From: Dehalogenimonas sp. THU2
GTDB lineage: Bacteria > Chloroflexota > Dehalococcoidia > Dehalococcoidales > Dehalococcoidaceae
DNA length: 64,000 nucleotides
Assembly (NCBI RefSeq): GCF_039749495.1
Contig: NZ_JBDLLU010000013.1
Location: 1-64,000, forward strand
Direction of reading: 5' to 3'
Positions 1 through 8,737 of this stretch are shown here, piece by piece. A program made the position numbers and the translations under genes. The stretch's first letter is position 1; the number at the start of each line of letters is the position of its first letter. The notes under the pieces are model-generated. The model saw only the letters and a program-made list of their open reading frames with translations, was not told the DNA's origin and did no database searches.

Positions 1-2592
1 GGCGTAAGCCGAGATCGGGGTGGTGGCCTTGACGGCGGTGCTGAAGTCAGCCTTGGTGTCAACCCAGACTTCGTAGGAGACGGCACCGGGGACGTCAGCC
101 CAGTCAAACGTCGGTTTGACCGGTACATTGGTGGCGCCAGCAGCCGGGGCCAGATTCATCGCCGGGGTGGGGGTACCCACCACGGTAGTGAAGGAAGAAG
201 TGCCCATGAAGCTACCAACAGTACCAGAGTCAGCAGTAGCCCAGACACTGACGAAGTAGGTGGTGTCGGCGGCCAGACCGGTCAGGTTTGCTGTGGTTGC
301 GGTGGTGGTGGTGCCAAACTTGAAGGCTGCAGCAGCATCGCTCTGCTTAGCTACTTTGGTGGTATCCACTGCCCAAACATAACCAGTAGCATTGGTCATG
401 GCATCCCAGGAGATCGTCGCGGTATTGGTGGTGGTGACGATGCCCAGGAAGACCGAGGTGGTGGACACGATGTTGGAAGTAGCGATACCGGTGACACCCT
501 TGGCCAGGGTATCGGTGTAGTTGTAGATCTTGCCACCATCGGTAGCCCAGATCATGTTGCCATCGGCAACAACAGTTACAAACAGTTGATCAACCTGAGC
601 GGGGGCATTGGTGGTGGACAGGGAGCCAGCATCAGCGGTTCCCAGTTTACCGAGGACACGCTCAACAGTAGCAGAACCACTGTCGCCAGCGTAAACAACA
701 CCGTTGCCTTCATCGGCATTGCCGGCGCCGGGAGCGGTGACTACACCGGTAGCGGCGGTGGTCAGAGTTGCGATAGCGGTAGTGCCGCGATACAGGCTGG
801 TGCCGGCGGCAATGAAGAAGTTGCTGGAGGTTGCATAGTCATTAGCCGGGGCGATGAAAGCCGCTGCCGCTGAATTGGTGATACCGGCAGTGCCAGTAAC
901 AGCAGTCCAAGTGGCGCCACCGTCAGTAGATTTGGCGGCTTTGACAAGAGTTGCGTTGACAGCAACAGCAAACAGGTCACCATTGGCGGCAGCCTGAATG
1001 TCGGTGACGGTATAACCGGCAGCAAAGATAACAGCCTCGGTCCAGAAGAAAGCACTGGTGTTGACCATGATCTTGCCGGCATTATCGCCAACAACTACGG
1101 TGGAGTTATTCAACGGCAGGAAGGAGTAAACGGGATTGGCAATTCCATCAAAGCTGCCGGGGGCGGTGGTCATGGCAGCAAATTTGTTGGCACTGTTGGT
1201 GGAAACCTGGATAGCCGCGGCAGAGCCAGCGACGGCATAGAAAACCGTTTTGTCGGTGGCATAGTTCGGGGATACTTTAAGAATAGTAGCCGTATCCATA
1301 CCAGTGGCTACACGTTCCCAAGTAGCACCGAAGTAGCGCCAAAGACTGCCACTGTTGGAGATCATGAACATATCACCATTGGCGGCGATGGCCAATTCGG
1401 GAATGTCCGTCAGGGTGTCATTGATAAGGCTCCACTGATTGAATACAGTAGCACCGTCAATGCTGACATTGAAAGCACCAGTGGCACCCACGTTCAGGAC
1501 ATATGCCACACCATTGGTAGCAAAGTCTTTGTCAAACAACACAAAGGCCGTGTTGGCGACAAATGAACGAAGGGTTACGGCAGAGAAAGAGAAGCCAGAG
1601 TTGGTGCTCTTGTTGACGGTACCCGCGGAAGTGCCGACCATAATCTTGGCAGTACCGGAGTTGAAAGCGCCGTCAACATCGATATTGTTGGAGGTAACGG
1701 TTGCGTCAATGCGCAGAGGAGTGGTACCGATTACGCGGTAAACACCACCATCAGCGGCATCGGCATCAGCAACAGCAACAAAGTAGATGGGGCTGGTGAC
1801 GACATTAAAGTCAGTGGGGAAGGCGATGTCAGCAGCAGACGGAACGGCCGCTGCAGCACCGAGTGTTACATCAGCAAGAGCCGCGCCCCAGGCGCCGCCA
1901 TTGACGTTGACACGAACCACAGTGGTTCCGCCAGAGACACCGGCAGCAACCACGGTGCGGTCAGTAGCAAAGGAAGGAGCCATGGAGAGAGTCAAAACCG
2001 GCATACCAAAGGTGGTGGTACCGACCGGGTTGAGGTTGTTGAAAACATCGTTGGCATCCCAGAAATAAACGCCAGCGGTCATAACCCCTAAACCATCAGT
2101 ACCAATTACAGCGATGTAGCGGCCACCAAACATGGCAACATCAAGCGCGGTAATGGCATCACCGACGGGGACACCCACGATAGTGGTAAAGGTAACGCCA
2201 CCATCCATGGATTTGTAGAGAGTGGAGGCGGTGGCCAGGAAGACTACATTAGCTTCGGTGGCGGAGGGCACGATAGCAACCGCAGCAGCAGTCCAAGCAG
2301 CAGTGGTAATAGACTTCCAAGTGCGGCCACCATCGGTGGACTTAAGCAAATTGTAAGTCGGTCCCGCTGTATCGGTGACGGAAGCATAGAGAGCCCCGTC
2401 AACCGGTGACTGAGCAAATGCGTTTGCATTGTCAAAAGTCGTTTCCAGTACCATACCGGTACCAGTGGCGGGTACTTTAAAGTTATCCCACGCCTGGGTT
2501 TTGGCGCTAACCGGCAGAGCAGTGCTAACCAGCATGCCGCTCAGCAGCGCCGCGGTCAGCAGCACACTAAAGAATTTATTTAACTTTTTCAT
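1..2592 (-). CDS. Large secreted surface protein with Asp-box repeats and fibronectin-III domains (3' end cut by window)
   Basis: The frame is open from an ATG at 2592 to base 1 (864 codons, no stop), so the C-terminus lies outside the window. It starts MKKLNKFF with a hydrophobic core ending LPVSA, a clear signal peptide cleaved near residue 30. Asp-box (BNR) motifs of the form S-x-D-G-G-x-T-W/F occur near residues 86, 128 and 556, which suggests a sialidase-like beta-propeller scaffold. From about residue 715 the sequence turns fibronectin-III-like (ATISWDAM, then NLTGLAADTTYFVSVWA), and a second such domain begins near 815. It is Ala/Thr/Val rich with no visible catalytic residues. An S-layer or cell-surface role is inference, supported by the neighbouring secreted proteins. 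Confidence 0.8.
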   Translation of the reverse strand, partial: MKKLNKFFSVLLTAALLSGMLVSTALPVSAKTQAWDNFKVPATGTGMVLETTFDNANAFAQSPVDGALYASVTDTAGPTYNLLKSTDGGRTWKSITTAAWTAAAVAIVPSATEANVVFLATASTLYKSMDGGVTFTTIVGVPVGDAITALDVAMFGGRYIAVIGTDGLGVMTAGVYFWDANDVFNNLNPVGTTTFGMPVLTLSMAPSFATDRTVVAAGVSGGTTVVRVNVNGGAWGAALADVTLGAAAAVPSAADIAFPTDFNVVTSPIYFVAVADADAADGGVYRVIGTTPLRIDATVTSNNIDVDGAFNSGTAKIMVGTSAGTVNKSTNSGFSFSAVTLRSFVANTAFVLFDKDFATNGVAYVLNVGATGAFNVSIDGATVFNQWSLINDTLTDIPELAIAANGDMFMISNSGSLWRYFGATWERVATGMDTATILKVSPNYATDKTVFYAVAGSAAAIQVSTNSANKFAAMTTAPGSFDGIANPVYSFLPLNNSTVVVGDNAGKIMVNTSAFFWTEAVIFAAGYTVTDIQAAANGDLFAVAVNATLVKAAKSTDGGATWTAVTGTAGITNSAAAAFIAPANDYATSSNFFIAAGTSLYRGTTAIATLTTAATGVVTAPGAGNADEGNGVVYAGDSGSATVERVLGKLGTADAGSLSTTNAPAQVDQLFVTVVADGNMIWATDGGKIYNYTDTLAKGVTGIATSNIVSTTSVFLGIVTTTNTATISWDAMTNATGYVWAVDTTKVAKQSDAAAAFKFGTTTTATTANLTGLAADTTYFVSVWATADSGTVGSFMGTSSFTTVVGTPTPAMNLAPAAGATNVPVKPTFDWADVPGAVSYEVWVDTKADFSTAVKATTPISAYA

Positions 2593-2839
2593 CGACCTTT
2601 AGATTTCCTTTTCAATTTTTTGATATTTCAATTTATTTCTATTGTCTTTTGGTTATCCCTAAAAGACTCCTGGAGATCAACATTTCATTTCTTTTCTGCC
2701 GACCTGATTTCCATATAAGCGGTTAACTTATATAAAGGAAGCCGGGTCTCAACGGCTGCTCTCGTATTCCATCACCACCTTTCTTTATGTCTTATGAATT
2801 GCGGGCAACGCAAAATATGCGCAGCCTGCTTTTTCTGCG

Positions 2840-2866
2840 TTATTAATATAATACCACGGGTGTCAA
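2840..2866 (-). promoter_or_regulatory. Possible promoter of the surface-protein gene
   Basis: On the minus strand CCTATTGACA is followed 15 bases later by TAATAA. The same CCTATTGAC box precedes four of the secreted-repeat genes. Use of this promoter would give a leader of roughly 240 nt. The spacing is short, so the -10 is uncertain. Confidence 0.4.
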
Positions 2867-3171
2867 TAGGTAAACTTCCTCTATTTTGGAGTACCCCGAC
2901 CCTGTAAAAACAATCACGCACGCGTCATACGATTGTTATAACGGTACGGAAGGGTGGAATGTTAGGATGTGAGTTTTTTATGTCGAGTTGGTAGTTGGCA
3001 GTGGAGCGAGGGGACTGAGCCGAAATCCCTCTTAGTCTCTCCTTCGACTTCGCTCAGGACAGGCTCTTTACAAAAGGGAGAAACGTAAACAAATTGCTAC
3101 GGCACCTGGGGCTTCGCAATGACGAAGGGAGGAACACGGGTGGCGACGGTGATAAACATCAATATAAAGGG

Positions 3172-3201
3172 AAGGCGCTCCGGGTGACCCCGGAGCGCCT
3201 T
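3172..3201 (-). terminator. Rho-independent terminator of the gene ending at 3229
   Basis: A perfect 13-bp stem (AAGGCGCTCCGGG with its complement) and a 4-nt loop lie 28 bp past the stop codon. The T tail is weak. Confidence 0.7.
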
Positions 3202-3228
3202 TGCCATGTAGGTGGAAAACCCCAGACG

Positions 3229-4128
3229 CTATCTGGGCCGCTCTTCCCCGGCACCGGCATCGACAACAACGTGGCTGCCGTCAACATCGACAATAGACCA
3301 AGCATCGTCGCCGCCGAAGGCGTTGGAGATGGCGAAGGAATAAATGTTGGTAGGATCCTGAATGACCAGCACGGCAAGGCCGAAGCTGGAACCGGAAACA
3401 CCGTAATCTACGAATACACCGGGGGCCAGCGAGCTTGATTCACTGCCGAGCTGAGTGGGGATAAATGATTCTGTGGACTCTCCTACGGCAATACTGGCCA
3501 CGGCATGGGCATCACTGCATTTGCCATCAGCGGTGGCCCAGGCCCAGGAGGACAGATTGCCGCTGACACCGGTGAGGATGGCGTTAGCGTCAGCCTCAGC
3601 GTAAGCACCGTTGGAAGCGAAAGCCTCGCTCTTGGCCGTGACCGCGCCGGAGGCGCCTTCCCGCAGCTTGGCAAAGGAATCAGCCTCGGCTTCACCGTTA
3701 TCGGAAGCATCAGCCAGAGCGGTAGCGTCAGCGGTGCCGTTGCTGCCTAAAATGATCCAGGCGAAGGCGGTGGCATCAGCGTAGCCAGTGTCAGCGTTAG
3801 CCTCAGCATCCGCGTTGGCAGTGCCGGAAGATTCCCAGCCGATGAAAGAACTTGTGTAGGAATGCGCCGAGCCGCTATTAGAGGTACTGGAGCTGGCAGC
3901 GTTGGCAGTACCGGAGCTGGTTTCACCCACCAGCGCGCCGGCACGAGCCCAGGCGCCGTTTTCAGAGTCAGTCTCGGTCACCCAGTCATCACTGGTGCCT
4001 GTGGAAGCGTTGGCCGAAGCGCTGCCGGGGCCGCTGGGCGCGCCTGCCAGTACGCCGAGGGTCAGCACGAAAGTTGCCGCCAGGGCAGCCATCAATGAAA
4101 GAACCAGAGACAGGCTTTTCCTTTTCAT
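3229..4128 (-). CDS. Secreted Ala-rich repeat protein, paralog 1 of 6
   Basis: The 299-aa product starts MKRKSLSLVL with a signal peptide ending near LAGA. The middle (about 40-215) is low complexity, dominated by alternating A-x-A-x-A runs with S, D, E, T and short G-N/G-S turns, a pattern expected for stacked beta-strands. The last 65 residues form a conserved module: PGVFVDY, then GLAVLVI, QDPTNIYSFAISN and VDGSHV. The same module ends five neighbouring genes. One cysteine is present. It is monocistronic, with its own promoter and terminator. I recognise no named family. Secretion is well supported; function is unknown, and a surface fibre or matrix role is a guess. Confidence 0.8.
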   Translation of the reverse strand: MKRKSLSLVLSLMAALAATFVLTLGVLAGAPSGPGSASANASTGTSDDWVTETDSENGAWARAGALVGETSSGTANAASSSTSNSGSAHSYTSSFIGWESSGTANADAEANADTGYADATAFAWIILGSNGTADATALADASDNGEAEADSFAKLREGASGAVTAKSEAFASNGAYAEADANAILTGVSGNLSSWAWATADGKCSDAHAVASIAVGESTESFIPTQLGSESSSLAPGVFVDYGVSGSSFGLAVLVIQDPTNIYSFAISNAFGGDDAWSIVDVDGSHVVVDAGAGEERPR

Positions 4129-4159
4129 ACATTTTTCCTCTCAATTTAAGGTACGTTTA

Positions 4160-4188
4160 AGCATAAAGCCCGGCCAAACGATTGTCAA
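4160..4188 (-). promoter_or_regulatory. Promoter of paralog 1
   Basis: On the minus strand TTGACA, a 17-bp spacer and TATGCT lie just upstream of the ATG at 4128. The -35 sits inside CCTATTGACAATC, which is repeated before the genes at 7920 and 8738. Confidence 0.75.
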
Positions 4189-4202
4189 TAGGTTTCAGGA
4201 AT

Positions 4203-4239
4203 AAAAAAGGCCCCCGGTCAAAACCTGGGGGCCTTTTTC
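4203..4239. terminator. Terminator after paralog 2
   Basis: A 12-bp stem (AAAAAGGCCCCC with its complement) and an 11-nt loop, with T runs on both sides, lie 23 bp past the stop at 4262. The hairpin also sits upstream of the paralog 1 promoter and so insulates it. Confidence 0.8.
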
Positions 4240-4261
4240 AAGATGGGTTTAGGTTAGTATT

Positions 4262-5176
4262 TTATTTTCGTTCGTCTATATCTACGCCAACAAATACACT
4301 CTGGCCGTAAACTTTGGCCAAAACTTCCGTATCCAAGTCAACGGAATTGGACACGGCGATAGCGTAAATATTCGTCGGGTCCAGCACCGCTACGATAGCG
4401 ATACCGTAATTGCCGCCCTGGACATCATAATCGAAATACACACCGGGAGACAGCGCATAGTTATAAACGATGCCATTGGTCATATCAAGACCGGGGTATT
4501 TTATCTCCGCGCGGCCATCCGCCCAGGCGTCCTCACCTGATGAAGTGACCCAGGTCCAGGCGGTAAGGTTACCGCTGAGTTCCGACAGCGTGATCTCAGC
4601 ATCAGTGTAGGCATAAGCTCCATTGGAAGCAAAGGAGTTGCCGATGGATGTAAGATTGCCGGAGGCCCCGTGTTCAAGATAAGCGGAATTATCTGACTGG
4701 GCGTCGGATCCGACGCCGGTGGCAACGGCATTCGATTCTACGAAAGTGGTGCCCGAACTGCCGGAGCGGATCTGAGAATTAGCATTGGCGTATGCGTGAG
4801 TGTCATCTCCGATAGCGCTCGCGTCAGCATCGGCTAAGGCGGTACCCGCGCTATTCTCCAAAACGTACGCGGAGGTGCTGGCTTGCGCTGAACCGTCGCC
4901 AGTCGTTACGGCATGGGATTTAGCAGTAGCAGTGCCGGAACTACTGTCTGGAAGAACTGTACCGGGCGGAGGATCGGTGGCACCGACTCCAACCCGGGCA
5001 CCGATCTGAGCTCCCCCATCATTGTCCCAGATGGATTCCGCATCACCGGTAGTAACAGTGGAGTCAGCCGTTATATCACCCGGGACTAAAATAACAGCCA
5101 ACACACCGGTACTCATAGCTAAAGCCGACAGCAACGCGACAACAACGGCCACGATGGTTATGATCGGTTTCTTCAT
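4262..5176 (-). CDS. Secreted Ala-rich repeat protein, paralog 2 of 6
   Basis: The 304-aa product is read from the ATG at 5176 (MKKPIITIV), which has AGAAAGG 11 bases upstream. An in-frame start at 5230 would put 18 non-signal residues in front of the hydrophobic segment. The signal peptide ends near GVLA. The body is a run of alternating Ala with T, D, S and N, containing blocks such as ATAKSHAV and AYANANSQI. The C-terminal module (LSPGVYFDYDV, GIAIVAVLDPTNIYAIAVSN) aligns closely with paralog 1, including the DPTNIY core. No cysteine is visible and no named domain is recognised. Confidence 0.8.
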   Translation of the reverse strand: MKKPIITIVAVVVALLSALAMSTGVLAVILVPGDITADSTVTTGDAESIWDNDGGAQIGARVGVGATDPPPGTVLPDSSSGTATAKSHAVTTGDGSAQASTSAYVLENSAGTALADADASAIGDDTHAYANANSQIRSGSSGTTFVESNAVATGVGSDAQSDNSAYLEHGASGNLTSIGNSFASNGAYAYTDAEITLSELSGNLTAWTWVTSSGEDAWADGRAEIKYPGLDMTNGIVYNYALSPGVYFDYDVQGGNYGIAIVAVLDPTNIYAIAVSNSVDLDTEVLAKVYGQSVFVGVDIDERK

Positions 5177-5211
5177 CAGTAACATTACCTTTCTGTGTAA
5201 TTCAGTTTCAT

Positions 5212-5240
5212 AGAATAGGCAACAAAGCAATAAAAGTCAA
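5212..5240 (-). promoter_or_regulatory. Promoter of paralog 2
   Basis: TTGACT, a 17-bp spacer and TATTCT on the minus strand; the -35 again follows CCTA (CCTATTGACT). Confidence 0.7.
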
Positions 5241-5257
5241 TAGGTCAGGATAAAATA

Positions 5258-5286
5258 AAAGCCGCCGGTGAATCACCGGCGGCTTT
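5258..5286 (-). terminator. Terminator of paralog 3
   Basis: A perfect 13-bp stem (AAAGCCGCCGGTG and its complement) with a 3-nt loop; on the minus strand it is followed by TTTTATTTTATC. It lies 19 bp past the stop codon at 5306. Confidence 0.85.
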
Positions 5287-5305
5287 GAGATACGACCAGT
5301 CAGGT

Positions 5306-6535
5306 TTAACCGATACCGAAACCAGGAACATCATATTCATCAAGGATACCCTGCCCGACCATGGCATCAACCAGAATCTCATCGCCGTTGATAACGGCGA
5401 TTGCCGCGGCGTCGCCGCCGAGACCGTAGGTAAAGGTCAGCGTGGTGGCTTTATTCAGGGATTCAACATAGACAATAGCAAAAGCGAATCCTTCGGCGCC
5501 GCCAGCTACATCAACAAATACCCCCGGTTGATAGACGGAGACAGCCGGGCTGAAACTGATGTCCCCGTAAAAAAATTCCGCCTCCGAACTGTCGGTTCCG
5601 ATGCCCGAAAGCCCGAGGGATTCCCCTCCGCCATCAGCCATGGCAAAACCGTGGGTATTGAATTCACCACTCATCCCTTCCGGCAAGATGCCGACGACGG
5701 AAATAACCCCAGCCCGGCTGTTATTATCAGCGGTGGACCAGCTGTTGGCCGAGGCGATATTGCCCGGTCCGTAATTTCCGACAAGCGCCTGGGTGATGGA
5801 GCCGGCCCAACTTCCATTATTAGCCACAGCGGAGGCTTCCGCGTAAGCGCTGCCTTCTCCTTCCATAATACCCGCCATGACCATGTTGCCGGCGCTGCTG
5901 TTATTGGTAGCGGTGGCATCAGCTACAGCGGTGGCCGTTCCGGCGGCGGTAGAATGAAAGCCGTTCACTACCTGGGGCAGCGAGTCAGGTACGAACATAT
6001 CACCAGCGCCGTTAATTATGGCGGTGGTATAGTTTCCGGCTTGACTGTTACCCGTTGCCGTGGCGGTACTGGTGGCGGTAGCGGTCCCGGTAGCGTAATT
6101 GGTGATTATCGCTTCTGTCTCATTACCGGAATAGCTGTTGTCAATGGCCACGGCGCTACTGACGGCGGTGGCTGTCCCGGTGCTGTTATAGTCAATATCA
6201 GCGTAAGCCTCGTCATCGGCGCGGCTGTTACCGATGGCCTTCGCAGTGGTGATGGCGAAGGCTTGGCCGCTGGAGGAGTCAGTCTCGCTGGTTGAGAAAG
6301 TGAAGGTGGGTGGCGGTGAAGTCTGCCAGGGATTACCGATTTTGGCTTGCGCATAGGCATCGGCACTGCCGGATTCATCATGAATAGCTACTTTAGTGTC
6401 GGGAGTGGTGACTTTTGCGGCAGCCTCCGCATACCCGTCGGTATACACGTCGGCCAGTACCGCGGTCCCCACGCTCAGTAAACCAAAAAGGATCACAACG
6501 ATGGCGGCGGACAAAACTGAATGACGTTTCATCAT
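5306..6535 (-). CDS. Secreted Ala-rich repeat protein, paralog 3 of 6
   Basis: This is the largest member at 409 aa. The ATG at 6535 has AGGAG 7 bases upstream; a second ATG follows immediately at 6532. The signal peptide ends near AVLA-DVY. The body carries many near-repeats of the form TATAxATAxxNSxAGN, about 20-25 residues each, consistent with a solenoid rung. The C-terminal module (YQPGVFVDVAGG, GFAFAIVYV) is more diverged than in the other paralogs and lacks the DPTNIY core. It continues into a short tail, DEYDVPGFGIG. The upstream region is shared divergently with paralog 4. Confidence 0.8.
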   Translation of the reverse strand: MMKRHSVLSAAIVVILFGLLSVGTAVLADVYTDGYAEAAAKVTTPDTKVAIHDESGSADAYAQAKIGNPWQTSPPPTFTFSTSETDSSSGQAFAITTAKAIGNSRADDEAYADIDYNSTGTATAVSSAVAIDNSYSGNETEAIITNYATGTATATSTATATGNSQAGNYTTAIINGAGDMFVPDSLPQVVNGFHSTAAGTATAVADATATNNSSAGNMVMAGIMEGEGSAYAEASAVANNGSWAGSITQALVGNYGPGNIASANSWSTADNNSRAGVISVVGILPEGMSGEFNTHGFAMADGGGESLGLSGIGTDSSEAEFFYGDISFSPAVSVYQPGVFVDVAGGAEGFAFAIVYVESLNKATTLTFTYGLGGDAAAIAVINGDEILVDAMVGQGILDEYDVPGFGIG

Positions 6536-6580
6536 GAATCTACTCCTAAGCATTGATGGTTCGTTTCATTACCGGACAAT

Positions 6581-6609
6581 ATTTTATGCTCATTACTGGA
6601 AGAATACAA
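6581..6609 (-). promoter_or_regulatory. Promoter of paralog 3
   Basis: TTGTAT, a 17-bp spacer and TAAAAT on the minus strand; the -35 is preceded by CTA. Confidence 0.6.
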
Positions 6610-6649
6610 TAGATTAAATGTACCGAACCCGATAACAACCGAAATTGTA

Positions 6650-6679
6650 TTGACATCCCCGCATATAGTCCACTACTAT
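6650..6679 (+). promoter_or_regulatory. Promoter of paralog 4
   Basis: TTGACA, an 18-bp spacer and TACTAT, with a GTATTGACA context close to the shared box. Confidence 0.65.
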
Positions 6680-6722
6680 TCAGTTTGAATTCAAAGAAAG
6701 TATGACAGAAAGGAGAAAACAG

Positions 6723-7784
6723 GTGAAAAACAGAGTGTTCTCAGTATGCGCCGTGACAGCGATACTGACTGCCTTGTTCAGCGCCGGAGCCACGGTTCAC
6801 GCCAATGGGATCGAGGGCGATGTGGCGGGGGCTATAGCCATAGCGAAAGAAGGTCAATCCGTGGCCAGAGCTGACGCGGAGGGCGATGTCTACGCCGAAG
6901 CTATAGCTATCATGGGCGGACTTGTGGAGGACTGCGTCAGAGGCGATCAATCTAAGGCTATAGTCAAGGCAAACGCCTACGCCGAAGCCGGCAATGGCGG
7001 CTGGGCTGAAGTATATATCGGATACTGGAATTTCGGTTATGACCCCAATAGTTATGCCATCCCGAACGGCACAATTGGAGGTTACTATTTTACCGGTAAC
7101 GGACCTTATATCGACAGTTCGTCCAGCGGTACCGTGGACATAAATGGCAATGCCTCCGCCTTCGGCGGCGACGCTTTCGCCAGGGTGGAAGTTGAGAACG
7201 CGGACATCGTGTCTGAGTCTTCCGGCTCCATTTCCATCAACGCTACCGCCGCGGCGGAAGGCGACCATGCCAAAGCCTACATCGAATTGGAAGACGCCAA
7301 TATCTCCCGGAATTCGTCCGGCAGCATTGAAATAGACGCCACCTCCACGGCCACCGGCGCTTATTCCTATGCCAATATTACCGAGGTGGAGATCTGGTTG
7401 GATGACGGCGCTTCCGGCAATATCTACGCCGATATCAGGGCCACCGCCACCAACGGCGGCCGCTCTTACAACGATATCGACGCCGGCATCTCCGGCGGTA
7501 ACGGAAACTACTATATTTACTCCATCGCCAACAGCGACGGCGCGGGTAGTTATGCTGACAGCGATATCAATCTCTATTCCTACGAAGTCCCGGTTGGGGT
7601 TTATTTCGACGTGGACGCCGACGGTAACGCGATGGCCATCGCGCTGCTGATCTCCGACGGCACTAATGTCTGGGCGATTGCCTATACCGATGCCTGGGGC
7701 GGCGGCGGAGCCGCGGCCACGATCAACGGCGGCGACCTGGGCCCGGCGGTCGATGCCGAAGTCGGGGTTGTTCCAGACGTTTAG
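6723..7784 (+). CDS. Secreted Ala-rich repeat protein, paralog 4 of 6 (GTG start)
   Basis: The 353-aa product is read from GTG at 6723. AAAGGAG lies 7 bases before it, and the resulting start (MKNRVFSV, AVTAILTALFSAG) aligns residue for residue with the signal peptides of paralogs 5 and 6 (AITAMLTAMLGAS). An ATG at 6702 has no comparable ribosome-binding site. The body mixes A-x-A runs with about 30-residue units containing SSSGT/SGSI-x-I-x-A-T, which looks like stacked strands with Ser-Gly turns. The C-terminal module is PVGVYFDVD, AMAIALLISDGTNVWAIAYTD. A single Cys pairs with none visible. Function is unknown. Confidence 0.8.
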   Translation: MKNRVFSVCAVTAILTALFSAGATVHANGIEGDVAGAIAIAKEGQSVARADAEGDVYAEAIAIMGGLVEDCVRGDQSKAIVKANAYAEAGNGGWAEVYIGYWNFGYDPNSYAIPNGTIGGYYFTGNGPYIDSSSSGTVDINGNASAFGGDAFARVEVENADIVSESSGSISINATAAAEGDHAKAYIELEDANISRNSSGSIEIDATSTATGAYSYANITEVEIWLDDGASGNIYADIRATATNGGRSYNDIDAGISGGNGNYYIYSIANSDGAGSYADSDINLYSYEVPVGVYFDVDADGNAMAIALLISDGTNVWAIAYTDAWGGGGAAATINGGDLGPAVDAEVGVVPDV

Positions 7785-7808
7785 AGTCCACGGAACGCAA
7801 ATAATCAG

Positions 7809-7845
7809 AAGCGCCGGAAGGGAATATCCCTTCCGGCGCTTTTCT
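7809..7845 (+). terminator. Terminator of paralog 4
   Basis: A perfect 14-bp stem (AAGCGCCGGAAGGG) with an AATAT loop and a T-rich tail. It directly abuts the promoter of paralog 5. Confidence 0.9.
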
Positions 7846-7856
7846 ATTCATACCTA

Positions 7857-7885
7857 TTGACAATCAGTTCCGCCGGTCTGATAAT
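7857..7885 (+). promoter_or_regulatory. Promoter of paralog 5
   Basis: TTGACA, a 17-bp spacer and GATAAT, in the context CCTATTGACAATC and CGCCGGTCT shared with the promoter of paralog 6. Confidence 0.85.
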
Positions 7886-7919
7886 AATATCTCATCAAAC
7901 CAAGCATAAGGAGATCAGG

Positions 7920-8519
7920 ATGAAACGAAAAATATTATCAGGACTGGCGATCACAGCCATGTTGACCGCGATGCTGGGCGCCAGCGGCCTGGTGTACGCC
8001 GACAGCCACGCCGACGCCACAGCCACAGCCGATTCCCAGGGGGCTGGCACATGGGTCTTCGCCTGCCACGATGCCTACGCTGAAGCTTCCGCGAAAACGG
8101 AAACCCAATCATCCGCCAACGTCGATGAAGGTTATACCTACACCGGCACCAACGCTTCCTACGCCTATGCCGAAGCCACTTCCAAGAATGGCGGCAACGC
8201 CCACGCAGATGTATCTGTTTACGTAGGCGACATGCCTTATGAGGGTGAGATCTATGGCTATGCTGTTTCCAATGCCGAAGGATCAGGCAGCCATGCAACC
8301 AGCAATGTAGATATCCATTATGTTATTCCAGCCGGCGCCTGGGTTGATATCGACGCCAATAGTGACGCCTATGCCATCGCGCTGCTTCTGTCCGATGGTT
8401 CCACTGTTTGGGGATTCGCACTCACAGACGCCAGAAACGGCGAGAGTGCCCTGGCAAATGTTCAATCAGGCAAGGGTATGCTTGTTGAGGCTATAATCGG
8501 TGCCGATCTGGAGACTTAG
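7920..8519 (+). CDS. Secreted Ala-rich repeat protein, paralog 5 of 6
   Basis: The 199-aa product is read from ATG 7920, which has AAGGAG 7 bases upstream. The open frame further upstream begins inside the -35 box and is not coding. The signal peptide is MKRKILSGLA through GLVYA-DS. The mature part has about 100 residues of alternating Ala/Tyr/Asp (HADATATA, AYAYAEAT, HADVSVYVG) and one Cys in FACHDAYAEA. The C-terminal module is IPAGAWVDID, AYAIALLLSDGSTVWGFA. It is about 80% identical to the next gene, a recent tandem duplication that includes promoter and terminator. Confidence 0.85.
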   Translation: MKRKILSGLAITAMLTAMLGASGLVYADSHADATATADSQGAGTWVFACHDAYAEASAKTETQSSANVDEGYTYTGTNASYAYAEATSKNGGNAHADVSVYVGDMPYEGEIYGYAVSNAEGSGSHATSNVDIHYVIPAGAWVDIDANSDAYAIALLLSDGSTVWGFALTDARNGESALANVQSGKGMLVEAIIGADLET

Positions 8520-8536
8520 TCTGTCAGAACCAAATC

Positions 8537-8567
8537 AAAAGGGGAGCGATTTTCGCTCCCCTTTTTT
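8537..8567 (+). terminator. Terminator of paralog 5
   Basis: A GGGGAGCGA stem with a 3-nt loop, extended by A4/T6. The stem is identical to that after paralog 6. Confidence 0.9.
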
Positions 8568-8674
8568 CTAATTACGGGGGGCTGCAATCTACGCCGTTAC
8601 ATGGGGAGGCAAGTTGTTTTAGAAGATTAGAGCCGGCATCCTTCAGAATGTCAGCAGCGCTTTGTTTTGACCTA

Positions 8675-8703
8675 TTGACAATCATTCCCGCCGGTCTAAT
8701 AAT
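8675..8703 (+). promoter_or_regulatory. Promoter of paralog 6
   Basis: TTGACA, a 17-bp spacer and AATAAT, with the CCTATTGACAATC and CGCCGGTCT context of the paralog 5 promoter. Confidence 0.8.
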
Positions 8704-8737
8704 ATCATTTTATTGAATGTGCATTAAGGAGATCAAA

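Larger units (their letters stand above)
2593..3228. other. Intergenic region without a gene
   Basis: This gap holds an AT-rich 5' region for the surface-protein gene at 2592 and the terminator of the gene ending at 3229. It also holds a patch (about 3035-3130) resembling dispersed intergenic repeats seen elsewhere in the window: CTCAGGACAGGC at 3053-3064 and GCTTCGCAATGAC at 3111-3123. Frames here have no signal or family resemblance. Confidence 0.7.

Noticed and set aside
3094-3438. Plus-strand frames across the terminator and antisense to paralog 1
   Set aside because: They lie antisense to a signal-peptide gene and across its terminator; periodic composition of the Ala-rich genes creates long shadow frames.
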